A DNA stretch of 64,000 nucleotides from Pseudanabaena mucicola str. Chao 1806. Lineage in GTDB: Bacteria > Cyanobacteriota > Cyanobacteriia > Pseudanabaenales > Pseudanabaenaceae. The stretch is taken from the NCBI RefSeq assembly GCF_030323025.1, contig NZ_CP097329.1, positions 4,016,001-4,080,000 of the forward strand, given 5' to 3'. This document shows, piece by piece, positions 9,286-18,153 of this stretch. Each line of letters starts with the position of its first letter. Positions within the stretch are counted from its first letter, which is position 1. Both the position numbers and the translations under genes were made by a program. A model generated the notes under the pieces. The model did no database searches and was not told the origin of the DNA. It worked only from the letters and a program-made list of their open reading frames with translations.

Positions 9286-10743
9286 CTATATAAGTAATAA
9301 TCCAAGAGAATATGTGCTGAATCCCAGCAAAATGCAACTTGGTAATGTCAATAGCCAAGCTAGCAAAAGATTTTTCAAAGTATCGACTTGCACGCCTGAA
9401 CGGTTAGCGACCATTGATCCTGCTATACCTGATGAAAGTATATGGGTAGTACTCACAGGTAATCCGAAATAATCGGCAGCACTAATTGTCGTCATCGTGA
9501 TTAGCTCGGCAGATGCTCCTTGAGCGTAATTCAGATGCTCTTTGCCAATTTTCTCACCAACAGTAACGACAACTCGCTTCCAGCCAATCATTGTTCCTAA
9601 ACCAAGAGCTAGAGCAATAGTGATTTTGATCCAATAGGGGATAAATTTGGTGAGATGATCTAATTGATTGCGATAGTTGGTGATTATTTCTGGATGCTCA
9701 AAATTAGCTAACTGTTGTTGCTTTTCTAATTTGGTAATAGTATTTGCGACAAGATAAATATCATCTCTAACTTGGTGGCGATCGCTTTCGGCAATTTCCA
9801 TCAAACTGTTATTAATTGATAACTTTTTAGCAATAATTTGACACTCATCAACTAGCGATCTCCAGATATTTTCATTCACTTGTCCCTGTGGTTTCAGAAA
9901 TTGACTAAGTTCGTTTCGACTATTCGGAAAAGAGTAATCTTGATTCGTATCAGTAAGAAATTGCGAAGATAAAACGGGAATCACAGAATTTGATGAGGCA
10001 ACTAATTGGGCGATCGATTGAGGACTCGTCTGCAAATTTAAAGAAAAAAAACTAGGTAAAATCGCTACTAAAATTAGCATCATTAGACCCATGCCTTTCT
10101 GTCCATCGTTAGACCCGTGGGCAAAACTCACACCCGAACAGGTCAAAACTAAGACAGCACGCACCCATAGCGAAGGAACATTCTCTTTTGGCGCAGTATA
10201 AAGTTCTTCTTGTCGGATTAGATATTTAGCAGTTAAAAATAAAATTGCGGCTCCACAAAATCCCAGTAATGGTGAAATTACAAGCGAAATCAAGATTTCC
10301 TGCATCTTCAGCCAATTAATACCGTCCCACCAATAGCTATTCGCAGAAGAAAAGGAATTAATTACAGAATTAGCAATCCCAATTCCAGTAATTGAGCCAA
10401 TTAAAGTATGGGTGCTGGATACAGGTAATCCCAAATACCAAGTTCCTAAATTCCAGATAATTGCTGACAGGAGTAAAGCGATCGCCATGACCAAGCTCTG
10501 TGATGTTGAACTATGCACCACCAGATCTACTGGCAACAGCGCAATAATCGCAAAGGCAACTGTCCCACTCGAAGTCAAGACTCCCAATAAATTACAAATT
10601 CCCGATAGGACAACCGCATAGGTTGGCTTTAGAGTATTTGTATAAATAACTGTAGCCACAGCATTAGCCGTGTCATGAAATCCATTCACAAACTCAAAGC
10701 CAATTACTAGAGAGATAGCTAAACCAAAAAATAGATATTCCAT
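9286..10743 (-). CDS. PiT-family inorganic phosphate transporter
   Basis: A 485-aa inner-membrane symporter of the PHO4/PiT family. Both halves carry the duplicated signature: FVNGFHDTANAVA near the N-terminus with GLPVSSTHTLIGS, and a C-terminal GASAELITM with GLPVSTTHILSSG. Around ten hydrophobic segments flank a soluble central loop (about 235-365). It would import phosphate with H+ or Na+ (or metal phosphate). It is not next to a PhoU-like gene. A gap of about 100 bp separates it from mreD, so it may be transcribed separately. Confidence 0.93.
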   Translation of the reverse strand: MEYLFFGLAISLVIGFEFVNGFHDTANAVATVIYTNTLKPTYAVVLSGICNLLGVLTSSGTVAFAIIALLPVDLVVHSSTSQSLVMAIALLLSAIIWNLGTWYLGLPVSSTHTLIGSITGIGIANSVINSFSSANSYWWDGINWLKMQEILISLVISPLLGFCGAAILFLTAKYLIRQEELYTAPKENVPSLWVRAVLVLTCSGVSFAHGSNDGQKGMGLMMLILVAILPSFFSLNLQTSPQSIAQLVASSNSVIPVLSSQFLTDTNQDYSFPNSRNELSQFLKPQGQVNENIWRSLVDECQIIAKKLSINNSLMEIAESDRHQVRDDIYLVANTITKLEKQQQLANFEHPEIITNYRNQLDHLTKFIPYWIKITIALALGLGTMIGWKRVVVTVGEKIGKEHLNYAQGASAELITMTTISAADYFGLPVSTTHILSSGIAGSMVANRSGVQVDTLKNLLLAWLLTLPSCILLGFSTYSLGLLLI

Positions 10744-10846
10744 CTGTTTATTTTAATAGCTCTGATTGGCAAAGGTTTTAGCCTTCTTATGTATGTAATG
10801 GATTGCCACCAACACATTATTCTCAAATCTATGCAAAGCAAAGTTT

Positions 10847-11392
10847 TTAATCTTCTTGCCTGTCCATAGATCGCCACCAACGGCTAAGCGGGAAATAAAT
10901 CACTGGTGACCATAAGCTGCTTAAAATTGCGGAGCTTAGGGCAATTCTTTGTTGCAAAATCCATACATTATCCATTTTTGCACCCATTATGGTTAGCTGG
11001 ACTGCGTGCATTGTCTCCACAACTACCGCCATCCCAAACACAATTAAGGCGATCGAAATAAAATCTTCTTGTACGTATCGCTGCTTCTGCAAGAGCGATG
11101 TAATTCCACCAGCGATCGCCAGTCCTAAAACATGGGTTGGTGCAACTCTTACATCTGCAAAGGTCATTCCATCCTGAACCATACCCAAAGCAATCCCAAC
11201 CATCACCGATAAAAAAACAGGACGATTGACACTCCAAGCGACCAACCAAATTAGTAACCAGTTAGGCGCAATTCCCATCAAAGTCATGCCAGGGAATCGG
11301 GTATACATCCCTAAAATACATGCAAATAGTGAACCTAGTGTCACCACCCAGTTTAAAAATTTTTTAGATAAGGAAGCCTTGCGATCGAGCAT
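10847..11392 (-). CDS. mreD: Rod shape-determining protein MreD
   Basis: A 181-aa polytopic membrane protein with about five hydrophobic helices, immediately downstream of mreC (adjacent coordinates). MreD links cytoplasmic MreB to the cell-wall elongation machinery. The sequence is poorly conserved, as usual for MreD, so the call rests on hydrophobic pattern, length and position in an mreB-mreC-mreD order. Confidence 0.88.
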   Translation of the reverse strand: MLDRKASLSKKFLNWVVTLGSLFACILGMYTRFPGMTLMGIAPNWLLIWLVAWSVNRPVFLSVMVGIALGMVQDGMTFADVRVAPTHVLGLAIAGGITSLLQKQRYVQEDFISIALIVFGMAVVVETMHAVQLTIMGAKMDNVWILQQRIALSSAILSSLWSPVIYFPLSRWWRSMDRQED

Positions 11393-12139
11393 TTAGCGCT
11401 TGTCTTGAAAAGGATAAACTCTTACATATTCTAGTAGACCAAGAGGACTTGAAAACTCAACAATCGCTTCAGGTGAAGGTTGTTTATCGAGGTTAATAGA
11501 TTTAATACGTCCTACAGGCACGTTTTCAGGGAACAGCGTACTAAATTGCGAAGTATGCACAATATCACCAACCTTAACATCAGGATCTCGCTCAAAGAAT
11601 TCTAAGATCGCAGTGTTTTGGCTTTGTCCCTTCAGCATTCCACTAAAACGACTTCGGCTAACAATGACACCAACTTGACTATTAGGATCGCTGACTAGCA
11701 AGATTTGACTGCTATTAGGAGAAACATGGGTCACTCGCCCCACTAAGCCCCCGGGGGCAACCACAACTGCCCCAGCTCTAATGCCATCATTACTGCCTTT
11801 ACCAATTAGGATTTGATTCCACCAAGAATCAGCTCCACGACCGATTACCGTCGCCCAAACTCCAGCATCTGTAGAACTAGCTGTGACTTTGAGCAGCTCT
11901 TTCATGCGTTGATTTTGTGACTCTAGTTCAGTCAATCGGTATTTCAACTCTCGTACCTGGGCATCTTGCAATAGCTCTTGCTTGGATACAGATGGCTGGA
12001 AAGGCTTGCTCAGAAACTGATATGTTTCCATAATCACCACGCCTTGAGTTTGACGAATTACCCAAGCTAAACCAATGCCAACAGTAACAATAGCAGTCTG
12101 AAAGCTATAGCGCTCCCACCAACTCCGAATTGAATCCAT
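11393..12139 (-). CDS. mreC: Rod shape-determining protein MreC
   Basis: A 248-aa bitopic protein: a short cytoplasmic N-terminus, one transmembrane helix at about 14-30, a coiled coil at about 60-85 and a periplasmic double beta-barrel domain. Family motifs such as GRGADSWWNQILIGKGSNDGI and VAPGGLVGRV are clear. It scaffolds elongation-specific cell-wall enzymes. The gene sits 11 bp after mreB, and mreD follows directly. Confidence 0.95.
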   Translation of the reverse strand: MDSIRSWWERYSFQTAIVTVGIGLAWVIRQTQGVVIMETYQFLSKPFQPSVSKQELLQDAQVRELKYRLTELESQNQRMKELLKVTASSTDAGVWATVIGRGADSWWNQILIGKGSNDGIRAGAVVVAPGGLVGRVTHVSPNSSQILLVSDPNSQVGVIVSRSRFSGMLKGQSQNTAILEFFERDPDVKVGDIVHTSQFSTLFPENVPVGRIKSINLDKQPSPEAIVEFSSPLGLLEYVRVYPFQDKR

Positions 12140-12150
12140 GAAAAATTTAC

Positions 12151-13176
12151 CTATAAACTTTTCAAACGGCTAGTTAAGACACGACCAAGATTCTTGTAAT
12201 CTTCGAGTACACGACCAGCACCAATCACCACACAGTTAAGCGGGGCTGGTGCAATATGCGTTACAATTCCAGTCTCGTGACTGATGAGAGTATCAATGCC
12301 ATTGAGCAATGCTCCACCACCAGCTAGCATGATGCCGCGATCAATAATATCGGCAGCAAGTTCGGGCGGTGTGCGTTCGAGAGTGCGCTTAACTGCTTCG
12401 ATAATGACTGAGAGTGGCTCACTCATGCTCTCACGAATTTCCGAAGACTTGACAGTAACGGTACGAGGCAAACCTGACAATAGGTGTAAACCTCTTACTT
12501 CCATCGAAGTTTCTTCTTTGATGGGATAAGCAGAGCCAATTTTAATTTTGATCTCTTCGGAAGTACGTTCCCCGACAACGAGGTTATGTACGGTTTTCAT
12601 GTACTTCATAATCGCTTCGCTGAGCTCATCCCCTGCAACACGCACGGATTCGCTCAATACGATCCCTTGTAAACTCATAACCGCAACTTCAGTAGTACCA
12701 CCACCAATGTCAATGATCATGTTGCCTGTTGCTTCAGTTACAGGCAAACCTGCACCGATCGCTGCGGCAATGGGTTCATCAATTGGGTAAACTTCACTAG
12801 CTCCAGCTCGACGTGCAGCATCCATGACCGCACGCCATTCCACCCCTGTAACTCCGCTAGGAATACCGATCGCAATGCGCGGATTGAAAACACCTTTTTT
12901 GACTTTTTGGATGAAGGCTCGCAACATTAGCTCCGCTGAGTCAAAATCAGCAATTACACCGTCTTTAAGAGGACGCACGGCAATGATGTCACCAGGTGTG
13001 CGTCCAATCATTTTGTTGGCTTCATCTCCAACTGCATAGGCAGTCTTATCTCGTTGATCGATCGCAACAACTGATGGCTCTTGCAGCACGATACCTTCAC
13101 CAGACACATATATAAGTGTGTTTGCAGTACCAAGATCAATGCCTATGTCTTTTGTAAAATGGCGTAATAAACCCAC
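12151..13176 (-). CDS. mreB: Actin-like protein MreB
   Basis: A 341-aa actin-fold ATPase that polymerises on the inner membrane and guides lateral wall synthesis. It shows phosphate 1 loop DIGIDLGTANT, connect and phosphate 2 motif NMIIDIGGGTTEVA, and adenosine motif MLAGGGALLNG. The N-terminal MGLLRHFTKD may give a membrane-binding helix. It heads the mreBCD operon, and its 360-bp upstream region should carry the promoter. Confidence 0.97.
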   Translation of the reverse strand: MGLLRHFTKDIGIDLGTANTLIYVSGEGIVLQEPSVVAIDQRDKTAYAVGDEANKMIGRTPGDIIAVRPLKDGVIADFDSAELMLRAFIQKVKKGVFNPRIAIGIPSGVTGVEWRAVMDAARRAGASEVYPIDEPIAAAIGAGLPVTEATGNMIIDIGGGTTEVAVMSLQGIVLSESVRVAGDELSEAIMKYMKTVHNLVVGERTSEEIKIKIGSAYPIKEETSMEVRGLHLLSGLPRTVTVKSSEIRESMSEPLSVIIEAVKRTLERTPPELAADIIDRGIMLAGGGALLNGIDTLISHETGIVTHIAPAPLNCVVIGAGRVLEDYKNLGRVLTSRLKSL

Positions 13177-13535
13177 AGTAAACTCTTCCAGTGGTCAAAC
13201 TAGCTAATCAATTTAAAATTTTATTACGATTGTTGTCACTTAGTCTAGTCTTATGACTATTCCCTAAGCGGTACATTACTTTCACGATTATTACCACACT
13301 TACCTAAAAATATATATGTGACAACACTTTTCACCACCTAGCTTTACAACAATAAATCCTTTTAGGTCTTACACAATGCTGGTGAATTTATTGGGTTTTG
13401 AGTGAATGTGGCGCAAGTGAAGCCTGTGCCGTATCCACTCGATGCGTAAGTCCTATCTTTTCCGTTTTAGGACTGCCCGAAATCTGAGATATGATTGATC
13501 ATAGATAACAATTATTAACAATTAACTATTATCCA
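13177..13535. other. Intergenic region with MITE-like repeat
   Basis: This gap lies between the divergent mreB and SRPBCC genes. It includes the degraded family D repeat (13366-13452). The first 150 bp beyond mreB are AT-rich and would hold the mreB promoter; no specific boxes are claimed. Confidence 0.5.
13366..13452. repeat. MITE-like element (family D, copy 2)
   Basis: The termini 13366-13375 and 13443-13452 match those of the copy at 5179-5265, with two mismatches in the left end, and the element shares the internal GAATTTATTGGG-type segment. Its internal palindrome (centre near 13420) is degenerate compared with the perfect stem of copy 1. Confidence 0.55.
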
Positions 13536-13997
13536 ATGAGTGACTGGCTAGAACATACCGTCCAAACTGAAGTATCTATTCCCGTGGAATATGCGTGGTC
13601 GTTATGGTCAGACTTAAGCGCAATGCCACGTTGGATGAAGTGGATTGATTCTGTCGTCATTACAGAAGACCCTGAAATATCAGCTTGGAAACTTGGTACA
13701 AACGGTTTAACCTTTACTTGGAAATCTCGGATCCTTAAGCAAATCCCCAATCAAATTATGCAATGGGAGTCAATTGGGGGATTGCCTAATCGTGGTGCAG
13801 TGCGCTTTTACGGTCGTCCTAACAATGTAACAATTGTGAAGTTAAGTATTTCCTACGCTATGCCTGCGATCGGGCAGCTTATGGATAATTTATTTTTAGG
13901 ACAGTTAGTAGAATCTACACTACAAGAAGATTTAGATCGATTCCGTGTTTATGCTCAAGAAGACTTTGCCAAGCAAAATCGCGCAACAGCTAGCTAA
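13536..13997 (+). CDS. SRPBCC (START-like) family protein
   Basis: A 153-aa protein of the polyketide cyclase/dehydrase (SRPBCC) type. The start (WLEHTVQTEVSIPVEYAW), the segment MPRWMKWIDSV and the C-terminal amphipathic helix fit this helix-grip fold, which binds hydrophobic ligands in a deep cavity. Cyanobacterial members are soluble proteins of unknown ligand. It is a single gene ending 44 bp before the convergent Fur-family gene. Confidence 0.85.
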   Translation: MSDWLEHTVQTEVSIPVEYAWSLWSDLSAMPRWMKWIDSVVITEDPEISAWKLGTNGLTFTWKSRILKQIPNQIMQWESIGGLPNRGAVRFYGRPNNVTIVKLSISYAMPAIGQLMDNLFLGQLVESTLQEDLDRFRVYAQEDFAKQNRATAS

Positions 13998-14041
13998 AAC
14001 ACACTTAAAAACATTTAAACTTTAAACATTAAAAAAAACAT

Positions 14042-14503
14042 TTAAAAAATTGATCGCTGTCCTTCTGGACTAACACCAATAATCGTCAGTTGGCAATCTA
14101 AAACTGAAAAACCATATTTATCCGCTACTTTTTTGCTAATGGTAAGGATCTGGTCATTTTTAAACTCGATCACACGATTAGTTTTGACACAAACTAAATG
14201 GTGATGGTGGTGTGGTTTAGGCTGATTAATTTCGTAATGTTTATGATCTTCGGTCAGTTCCAGTTCGCGCAAAATTCCCATACGAGCCATCATTTTGACC
14301 GTGCGATAGATTGTGGAAAGGCTAATATTTTCACCTTGATTCTTTAGTCGCTCATAGAGATCTTCGGCGCTAAGATGTTCGCCTTCGGGTAGGGTTTGGA
14401 ATGTATTGAGGATCACCTCGCGCTGGGGTGTCATCCGACAACCTTTTGAGTTGAGTTCAGCCTTGAGGGCTTCAGGTGAATAGGTGGTCTCCACAGAAGT
14501 CAT
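14042..14503 (-). CDS. fur: Fur-family transcriptional regulator
   Basis: A 153-aa repressor of the ferric-uptake-regulator family. The winged helix contains RMTPQREVIL and SLSTIYRTVKMMARMGIL. The His-rich hinge HHHHH (98-102) and the downstream region match cyanobacterial FurA-like proteins, which control iron uptake and redox genes. Unusually, neither CxxC pair is complete: C105 is followed by T108, and the C-terminal pair is replaced by S145 and G148, leaving only C22, C105 and C137. The structural zinc site of typical members may be absent. A 26-bp palindrome lies in the upstream intergenic region. Confidence 0.88.
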   Translation of the reverse strand: MTSVETTYSPEALKAELNSKGCRMTPQREVILNTFQTLPEGEHLSAEDLYERLKNQGENISLSTIYRTVKMMARMGILRELELTEDHKHYEINQPKPHHHHHLVCVKTNRVIEFKNDQILTISKKVADKYGFSVLDCQLTIIGVSPEGQRSIF

Positions 14504-14595
14504 AGCATTATCAATAATGATCGCTTCTTGAGAATAGCATAATTAAAAGCCGCGCTTAGCAATGCATTTATAGCTGTTGCCATTCTTGAGGACAT

Positions 14596-14650
14596 AAAGC
14601 CCAAATATCGTGAGGCGACGCGAAGCGTCGCCTCACGATATTTGGGCTTT
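14596..14650. repeat. Long perfect palindrome (GCGAAGC core)
   Basis: A 26-bp perfect stem (14596-14621 and 14625-14650) with a GAA loop lies between the divergent fur and methyltransferase genes. It cannot be a simple 3' terminator for either flanking gene. It belongs to the GCGAAGC-centred class found several times in this window. Confidence 0.8.
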
Positions 14651-14738
14651 GATTTGTCTTTTGCGCGTGCGCCACAGTTATTGGAGTGTAGCTACTTATG
14701 CTATTGTTAAAAACTTGTGTAAATTGAAGTAATTAGCT

Positions 14739-15938
14739 ATGCCATCGTTGCCCCGTGCGATTATTCATCGTAAAAAAGTCGATGCGGTTCAGCGTTTTCA
14801 TCCTTGGATCTTTTCAGGAGCGATCGCCAAAATACAAGGTGAAGTCAGTGATGGCGACTTAGTAGAAGCCTATAGTGAAGATGGCAAGTTTTTAGCAATC
14901 GGCTTGTGGGGTATGGGTAGCATTGCGATTAAGGTGCTATCGTTTCAGCCTGTGGAGTCGATACAAAGTTTATTGCGCGATCGCCTACAGCAAGCTTTTA
15001 TTCTGAGAAAGCAACTAGGGTTAATTGATAATCCAGAGACAAATTGCTATCGCTTGATTAATTCGGAAGGTGATGGTTTAGCAGGATTAATTATTGATGT
15101 TTATGGTGATACGGCGGTTTTGCAGTGCCATTCTTTGGGAACTTATCGCTATCGTCAGGATATTGCAGAAATTTTGAAAGAGATTTATGGCGATCGCCTG
15201 CAAGCAGTTTATGACAAAAGCTCGGCAACCCTTTCGCGCAAATCCCAAACCCAGTCTCAGGATGGTTTATTAATTGGCGAGAAATCTACCGATAGTGCGG
15301 AAGTTTTGGAATATGGACATCGCTTTATTGTCGATTGGGAAAAAGGTCAGAAAACAGGCTTTTTCTTAGATCAAAGGGAAAATCGGCGGATGTTTGGTAA
15401 ATATGCGACTGGTAAAAAAGTTTTAAATACCTTCTGCTATTCGGGTGGTTTCTCGGTTTATGCAGTGGCATCGGGGGCAAAGGAAGTACATTCAATCGAT
15501 AGTTCGGCGAAGGCGATGGAATGGACAGAGCGCAATATTGCTGCAAATTTTGATCGCGATCGCCAAGCAATTCATCAATCCTTTACAGGCGATGTCTTTG
15601 ATTTTTTAAAGCAATGCGACTCTGATTATGAGGCGATCGTGCTTGATCCTCCTGCATTTGCCAAGAGCCTATCCGCAAGGCATTCGGCGATGCAGGCATA
15701 CAAGCGATTAAATTTACAGGCGATGTCTAAGCTAAAAAGTAGTGGATTGCTATTTACTTTTTCCTGCTCGCAGGTGGTGAATGTGGAGAATTTCACAGGA
15801 GCAGTGACGGCGGCGGCGATCGAGTCAGGACGGACTATTCGCATTTTGGATCATCTCAATCATCCTGCTGATCATCCCACAAGTATTTTTCATCCTGAAG
15901 GGGCATACCTGAAGGGTTTAGTTTTGAGCGTAACCTAA
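14739..15938 (+). CDS. Class I rRNA methyltransferase (RlmI-like)
   Basis: A 399-aa SAM-dependent RNA methyltransferase similar in length and layout to E. coli RlmI (23S rRNA m5C methyltransferase). An N-terminal PUA domain (about 1-75, with HPWIFSGAIAK) leads to a central beta domain and a C-terminal Rossmann methyltransferase. The SAM site shows LNTFCYSGGFSVYA and the catalytic segment VLDPPAFAKS; a Cys in FSCSQ could be the RNA-attacking Cys. The exact target nucleotide is inferred only from the family. The stop codon overlaps a palindrome shared with the convergent Uma2 gene. Confidence 0.88.
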   Translation: MPSLPRAIIHRKKVDAVQRFHPWIFSGAIAKIQGEVSDGDLVEAYSEDGKFLAIGLWGMGSIAIKVLSFQPVESIQSLLRDRLQQAFILRKQLGLIDNPETNCYRLINSEGDGLAGLIIDVYGDTAVLQCHSLGTYRYRQDIAEILKEIYGDRLQAVYDKSSATLSRKSQTQSQDGLLIGEKSTDSAEVLEYGHRFIVDWEKGQKTGFFLDQRENRRMFGKYATGKKVLNTFCYSGGFSVYAVASGAKEVHSIDSSAKAMEWTERNIAANFDRDRQAIHQSFTGDVFDFLKQCDSDYEAIVLDPPAFAKSLSARHSAMQAYKRLNLQAMSKLKSSGLLFTFSCSQVVNVENFTGAVTAAAIESGRTIRILDHLNHPADHPTSIFHPEGAYLKGLVLSVT

Positions 15939-15970
15939 TGAGTGGCAGCGCGAAGCGCCGCCACTCATTA
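15936..15970. terminator. Bidirectional terminator-like hairpin (GCGAAGC core)
   Basis: Arms 15936-15951 and 15955-15970 form a 16-bp stem with one mismatch and a GAA loop. It begins inside the stop codon of the methyltransferase and ends 3 bp before the end of the convergent Uma2 gene. Confidence 0.7.
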
Positions 15971-15973
15971 GCT

Positions 15974-16624
15974 TTAAGCTGCCATAATCTGCTCGACGGT
16001 GAGATTTAATTCTGGAAATGTTGCCGAAATTAGGCGATCGCTATTTTGAAATCTGGTTATTTGATATTTGCCTTCTGCATCTAAGGTAAATATCAGTACA
16101 GAAGGAAGTTTAGGTTCTCCTAAATAGTTGCGCGAACCGATCGCTAAATAATCCACAATCCAATATTCAGGAATCCCTAAACGCTCGTATTCCTCAAGCT
16201 TGTCAATATAGTCATCTTCCCAATTTGTTGACACCACCTCAACTGCAAGCTGAATTGGTTCGCGGATACCCCGATGATTAAGGCGATCGCTTCGCCAAAC
16301 ATCCCGATTAATTACGCTGACATCTGGATGTCTGCCCTGTTCTTTTCCTTTCTTGTTTATGGTTAAAACTGCGGCTACGTCATTAACCACGTAGTTTAAA
16401 TTTAAACGATCAATCTCTCGGTCAAAGCTTTTCAAAATTAGCCAAGCAACATCGTAATGAATTCTGGTTGCTAAGATTTTTACCATTTTGCCATCCACTA
16501 ATTCATAGCGACCATCTTCAGGACATTGCGCCAAGAACTGGTCAAAATCTAGCTCTAAATTCGTCTCTTGAGATGTTTCTGAATCAGATCTAGGCTGTGT
16601 GAGTGTAATCATAGATTTCCTCAA
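15974..16624 (-). CDS. Uma2-family (DUF820) endonuclease-like protein
   Basis: A 216-aa member of the Uma2 family, a PD-(D/E)XK-fold group vastly expanded in cyanobacteria. Core residues are E41 in RYELVDGKMV, D101 in RHPDVSVI, E129 in LAVEVVST and K142. The segment GIPEYWIVDY is a family hallmark. The biological role of Uma2 proteins is not established. It is one of seven such genes in the window and stands alone here. Confidence 0.85.
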   Translation of the reverse strand: MRKSMITLTQPRSDSETSQETNLELDFDQFLAQCPEDGRYELVDGKMVKILATRIHYDVAWLILKSFDREIDRLNLNYVVNDVAAVLTINKKGKEQGRHPDVSVINRDVWRSDRLNHRGIREPIQLAVEVVSTNWEDDYIDKLEEYERLGIPEYWIVDYLAIGSRNYLGEPKLPSVLIFTLDAEGKYQITRFQNSDRLISATFPELNLTVEQIMAA

Positions 16625-16660
16625 AATGCTTAGCCTAAATTATACCAAAGCCTTATTACA

Positions 16661-16691
16661 TGGATGAGTAGCGCGAAGCGCTACTCATCCA
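16661..16691. repeat. Palindrome (GCGAAGC core)
   Basis: A 14-bp perfect stem (16661-16674 and 16678-16691) with a GAA loop lies between the divergent Uma2 and TPR genes, upstream of both. Confidence 0.75.
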
Positions 16692-16785
16692 TTTGGGTTA
16701 TGTCATAAAAAGTCAGAAAACTTCTAGAAAAAACTGCTTTTATGTCGCTACAATATGTCCACCTTATTGGTGAGGATGTAGGGAT

Positions 16786-17814
16786 ATGTATAGAAAGCGT
16801 CAGAAAATGTCGGTTGCTAACATTGGGGCGACGATTTTGGCAGCCTTTGTTGGGGCGATCATAGTGCCAATGCCAATGCAGTCACAACAAGTAACGATCA
16901 ATCCTGAAAATCGGGCGGTACGAGATGAAGCCGATCGCTTACTGGATGTTGGCTATACGCAACTTAAGGACGGCCAACCCCGTGAAGCAATTAAAACTTG
17001 GCTCTATGCGATCGGTTACTATCGGCGTGTCAATGACCAAGCAGCAATTTCCTATACTCTGGCGCGAGTGAGTGATGCCTATGAATTGCTGGGGGCAAGT
17101 AATGCGGCTCAAGATACCAGTCGTCAGCGCATCGGCTATGCCAATACTTTGCAAGATAATGGAGCAAAGCTCGAAAGCTCGAATAACTTAGTAAGTCTTG
17201 AGATTGCTCAAGGTAAGTTAGAATCTGCCTCAAAACTAAATAAGGCAATCCTAGAGCTATCTATCCAAAACGAGCAAGGAATGAATACAGCGATCGCCTT
17301 GAATAATAGGGGTTTAATTGCAGAGCGCTATGGCAATCATCTAGAAGCTCTCAAACAATATTACGCATCGATTAAAGCGCATCCCATGCGTGAAGCAATC
17401 GGGAAAGGCTATACATACATCAATAGTGGCGATAGTTTAATGGCTTTGGAAAACTACAAAACCGCAATCACTAACTATGGCATGGCATTAGCGATCGCCC
17501 GTCAGTATCGCAATTACAAACTGATGTCAGTAGCTAGCGATCGCATTATTGCCGCTTATCTGGAAGTGCCTAACTTCTATCGTATTGAAGAACTGTTGCA
17601 AAACCGATCTAGCTTGGCTTTGGTGATGGGCGATCCAGAAACAGCGTCAATCGTACAACGATATCTAGGTGATTTGTACCTATCTTTGGGAAATCTACCA
17701 AAAGCACGCGCCGCTTACCAAGAATCCTATGATTTTGCTGCTATGCTAAGAAATAATACAAGCTTGCACCTGCGAGAAGCTTACTATAAATTGCAGGAAC
17801 TAGAAAGATTGTAA
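16786..17814 (+). CDS. TPR-repeat protein, probably exported
   Basis: A 342-aa protein with a short basic N-terminus and a hydrophobic segment (about 9-31) that ends in small and polar residues, as in a signal peptide or anchor. The rest is helical with tetratricopeptide-like repeats: clear units start near residues 44, 165, 185 and 285 (for example YLGDLYLSLGNLPKARAAYQ). TPR arrays bind other proteins. No catalytic domain is seen and the partner is unknown. It is a single gene with a palindrome upstream and a repeat element downstream. Confidence 0.8.
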   Translation: MYRKRQKMSVANIGATILAAFVGAIIVPMPMQSQQVTINPENRAVRDEADRLLDVGYTQLKDGQPREAIKTWLYAIGYYRRVNDQAAISYTLARVSDAYELLGASNAAQDTSRQRIGYANTLQDNGAKLESSNNLVSLEIAQGKLESASKLNKAILELSIQNEQGMNTAIALNNRGLIAERYGNHLEALKQYYASIKAHPMREAIGKGYTYINSGDSLMALENYKTAITNYGMALAIARQYRNYKLMSVASDRIIAAYLEVPNFYRIEELLQNRSSLALVMGDPETASIVQRYLGDLYLSLGNLPKARAAYQESYDFAAMLRNNTSLHLREAYYKLQELERL

Positions 17815-18153
17815 ATATCGAACGATTTTGCCTCGCAAATTCTGTCGATATGTATTTTTTTAATTCAGCTAACAAGAACTTGATTTGGGACTTGCAATTA
17901 ATTAAAGTACCTACGGCTTCAACTTCGCTCAGCCAACGTTGGCAGAAAGAAGTCGAAGCCATACAAATTCCGTAGTACCTTTTTTCACGTCAAGTCCCTT
18001 TCAAGGAGTTGTAACAAAATCGGTATTGCTAAATAGGTCAGGATAGGCGACGCTAAGCATCGATTATCCTGACACTAAAAACTGATATAAAAAACTTAAT
18101 TTCGCTCAATTCTGCTTTTTATTTAAAAAATTTAGTAAAACCCTAATTTTGCC
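17815..18153. other. Intergenic region with a MITE-like repeat
   Basis: No gene is visible. A palindromic element occupies 17887-17998. A smaller imperfect hairpin lies near 18039-18072 (GTCAGGATA and TATCCTGAC arms). The region between them shows nothing else. Confidence 0.5.
17887..17998. repeat. MITE-like palindromic element
   Basis: About 29 bp at each end form imperfect terminal inverted repeats: GGGACTTG at 17887-17894 pairs with CAAGTCCC at 17991-17998, and inside them GTACCTACGG pairs with CCGTAGTAC. An inner pair, GGCTTC and GAAGCC, continues the symmetry. No second full copy was recognised in this window. Confidence 0.55.

Noticed and set aside
9254-9472. A short + strand ORF opposite the phosphate transporter's end
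   Set aside because: It lies within the conserved C-terminus of the PiT gene and has no recognisable features.
12284-13039. Three + strand ORFs opposite mreB
   Set aside because: They are antisense shadows created by the codon bias of the well-conserved mreB gene.
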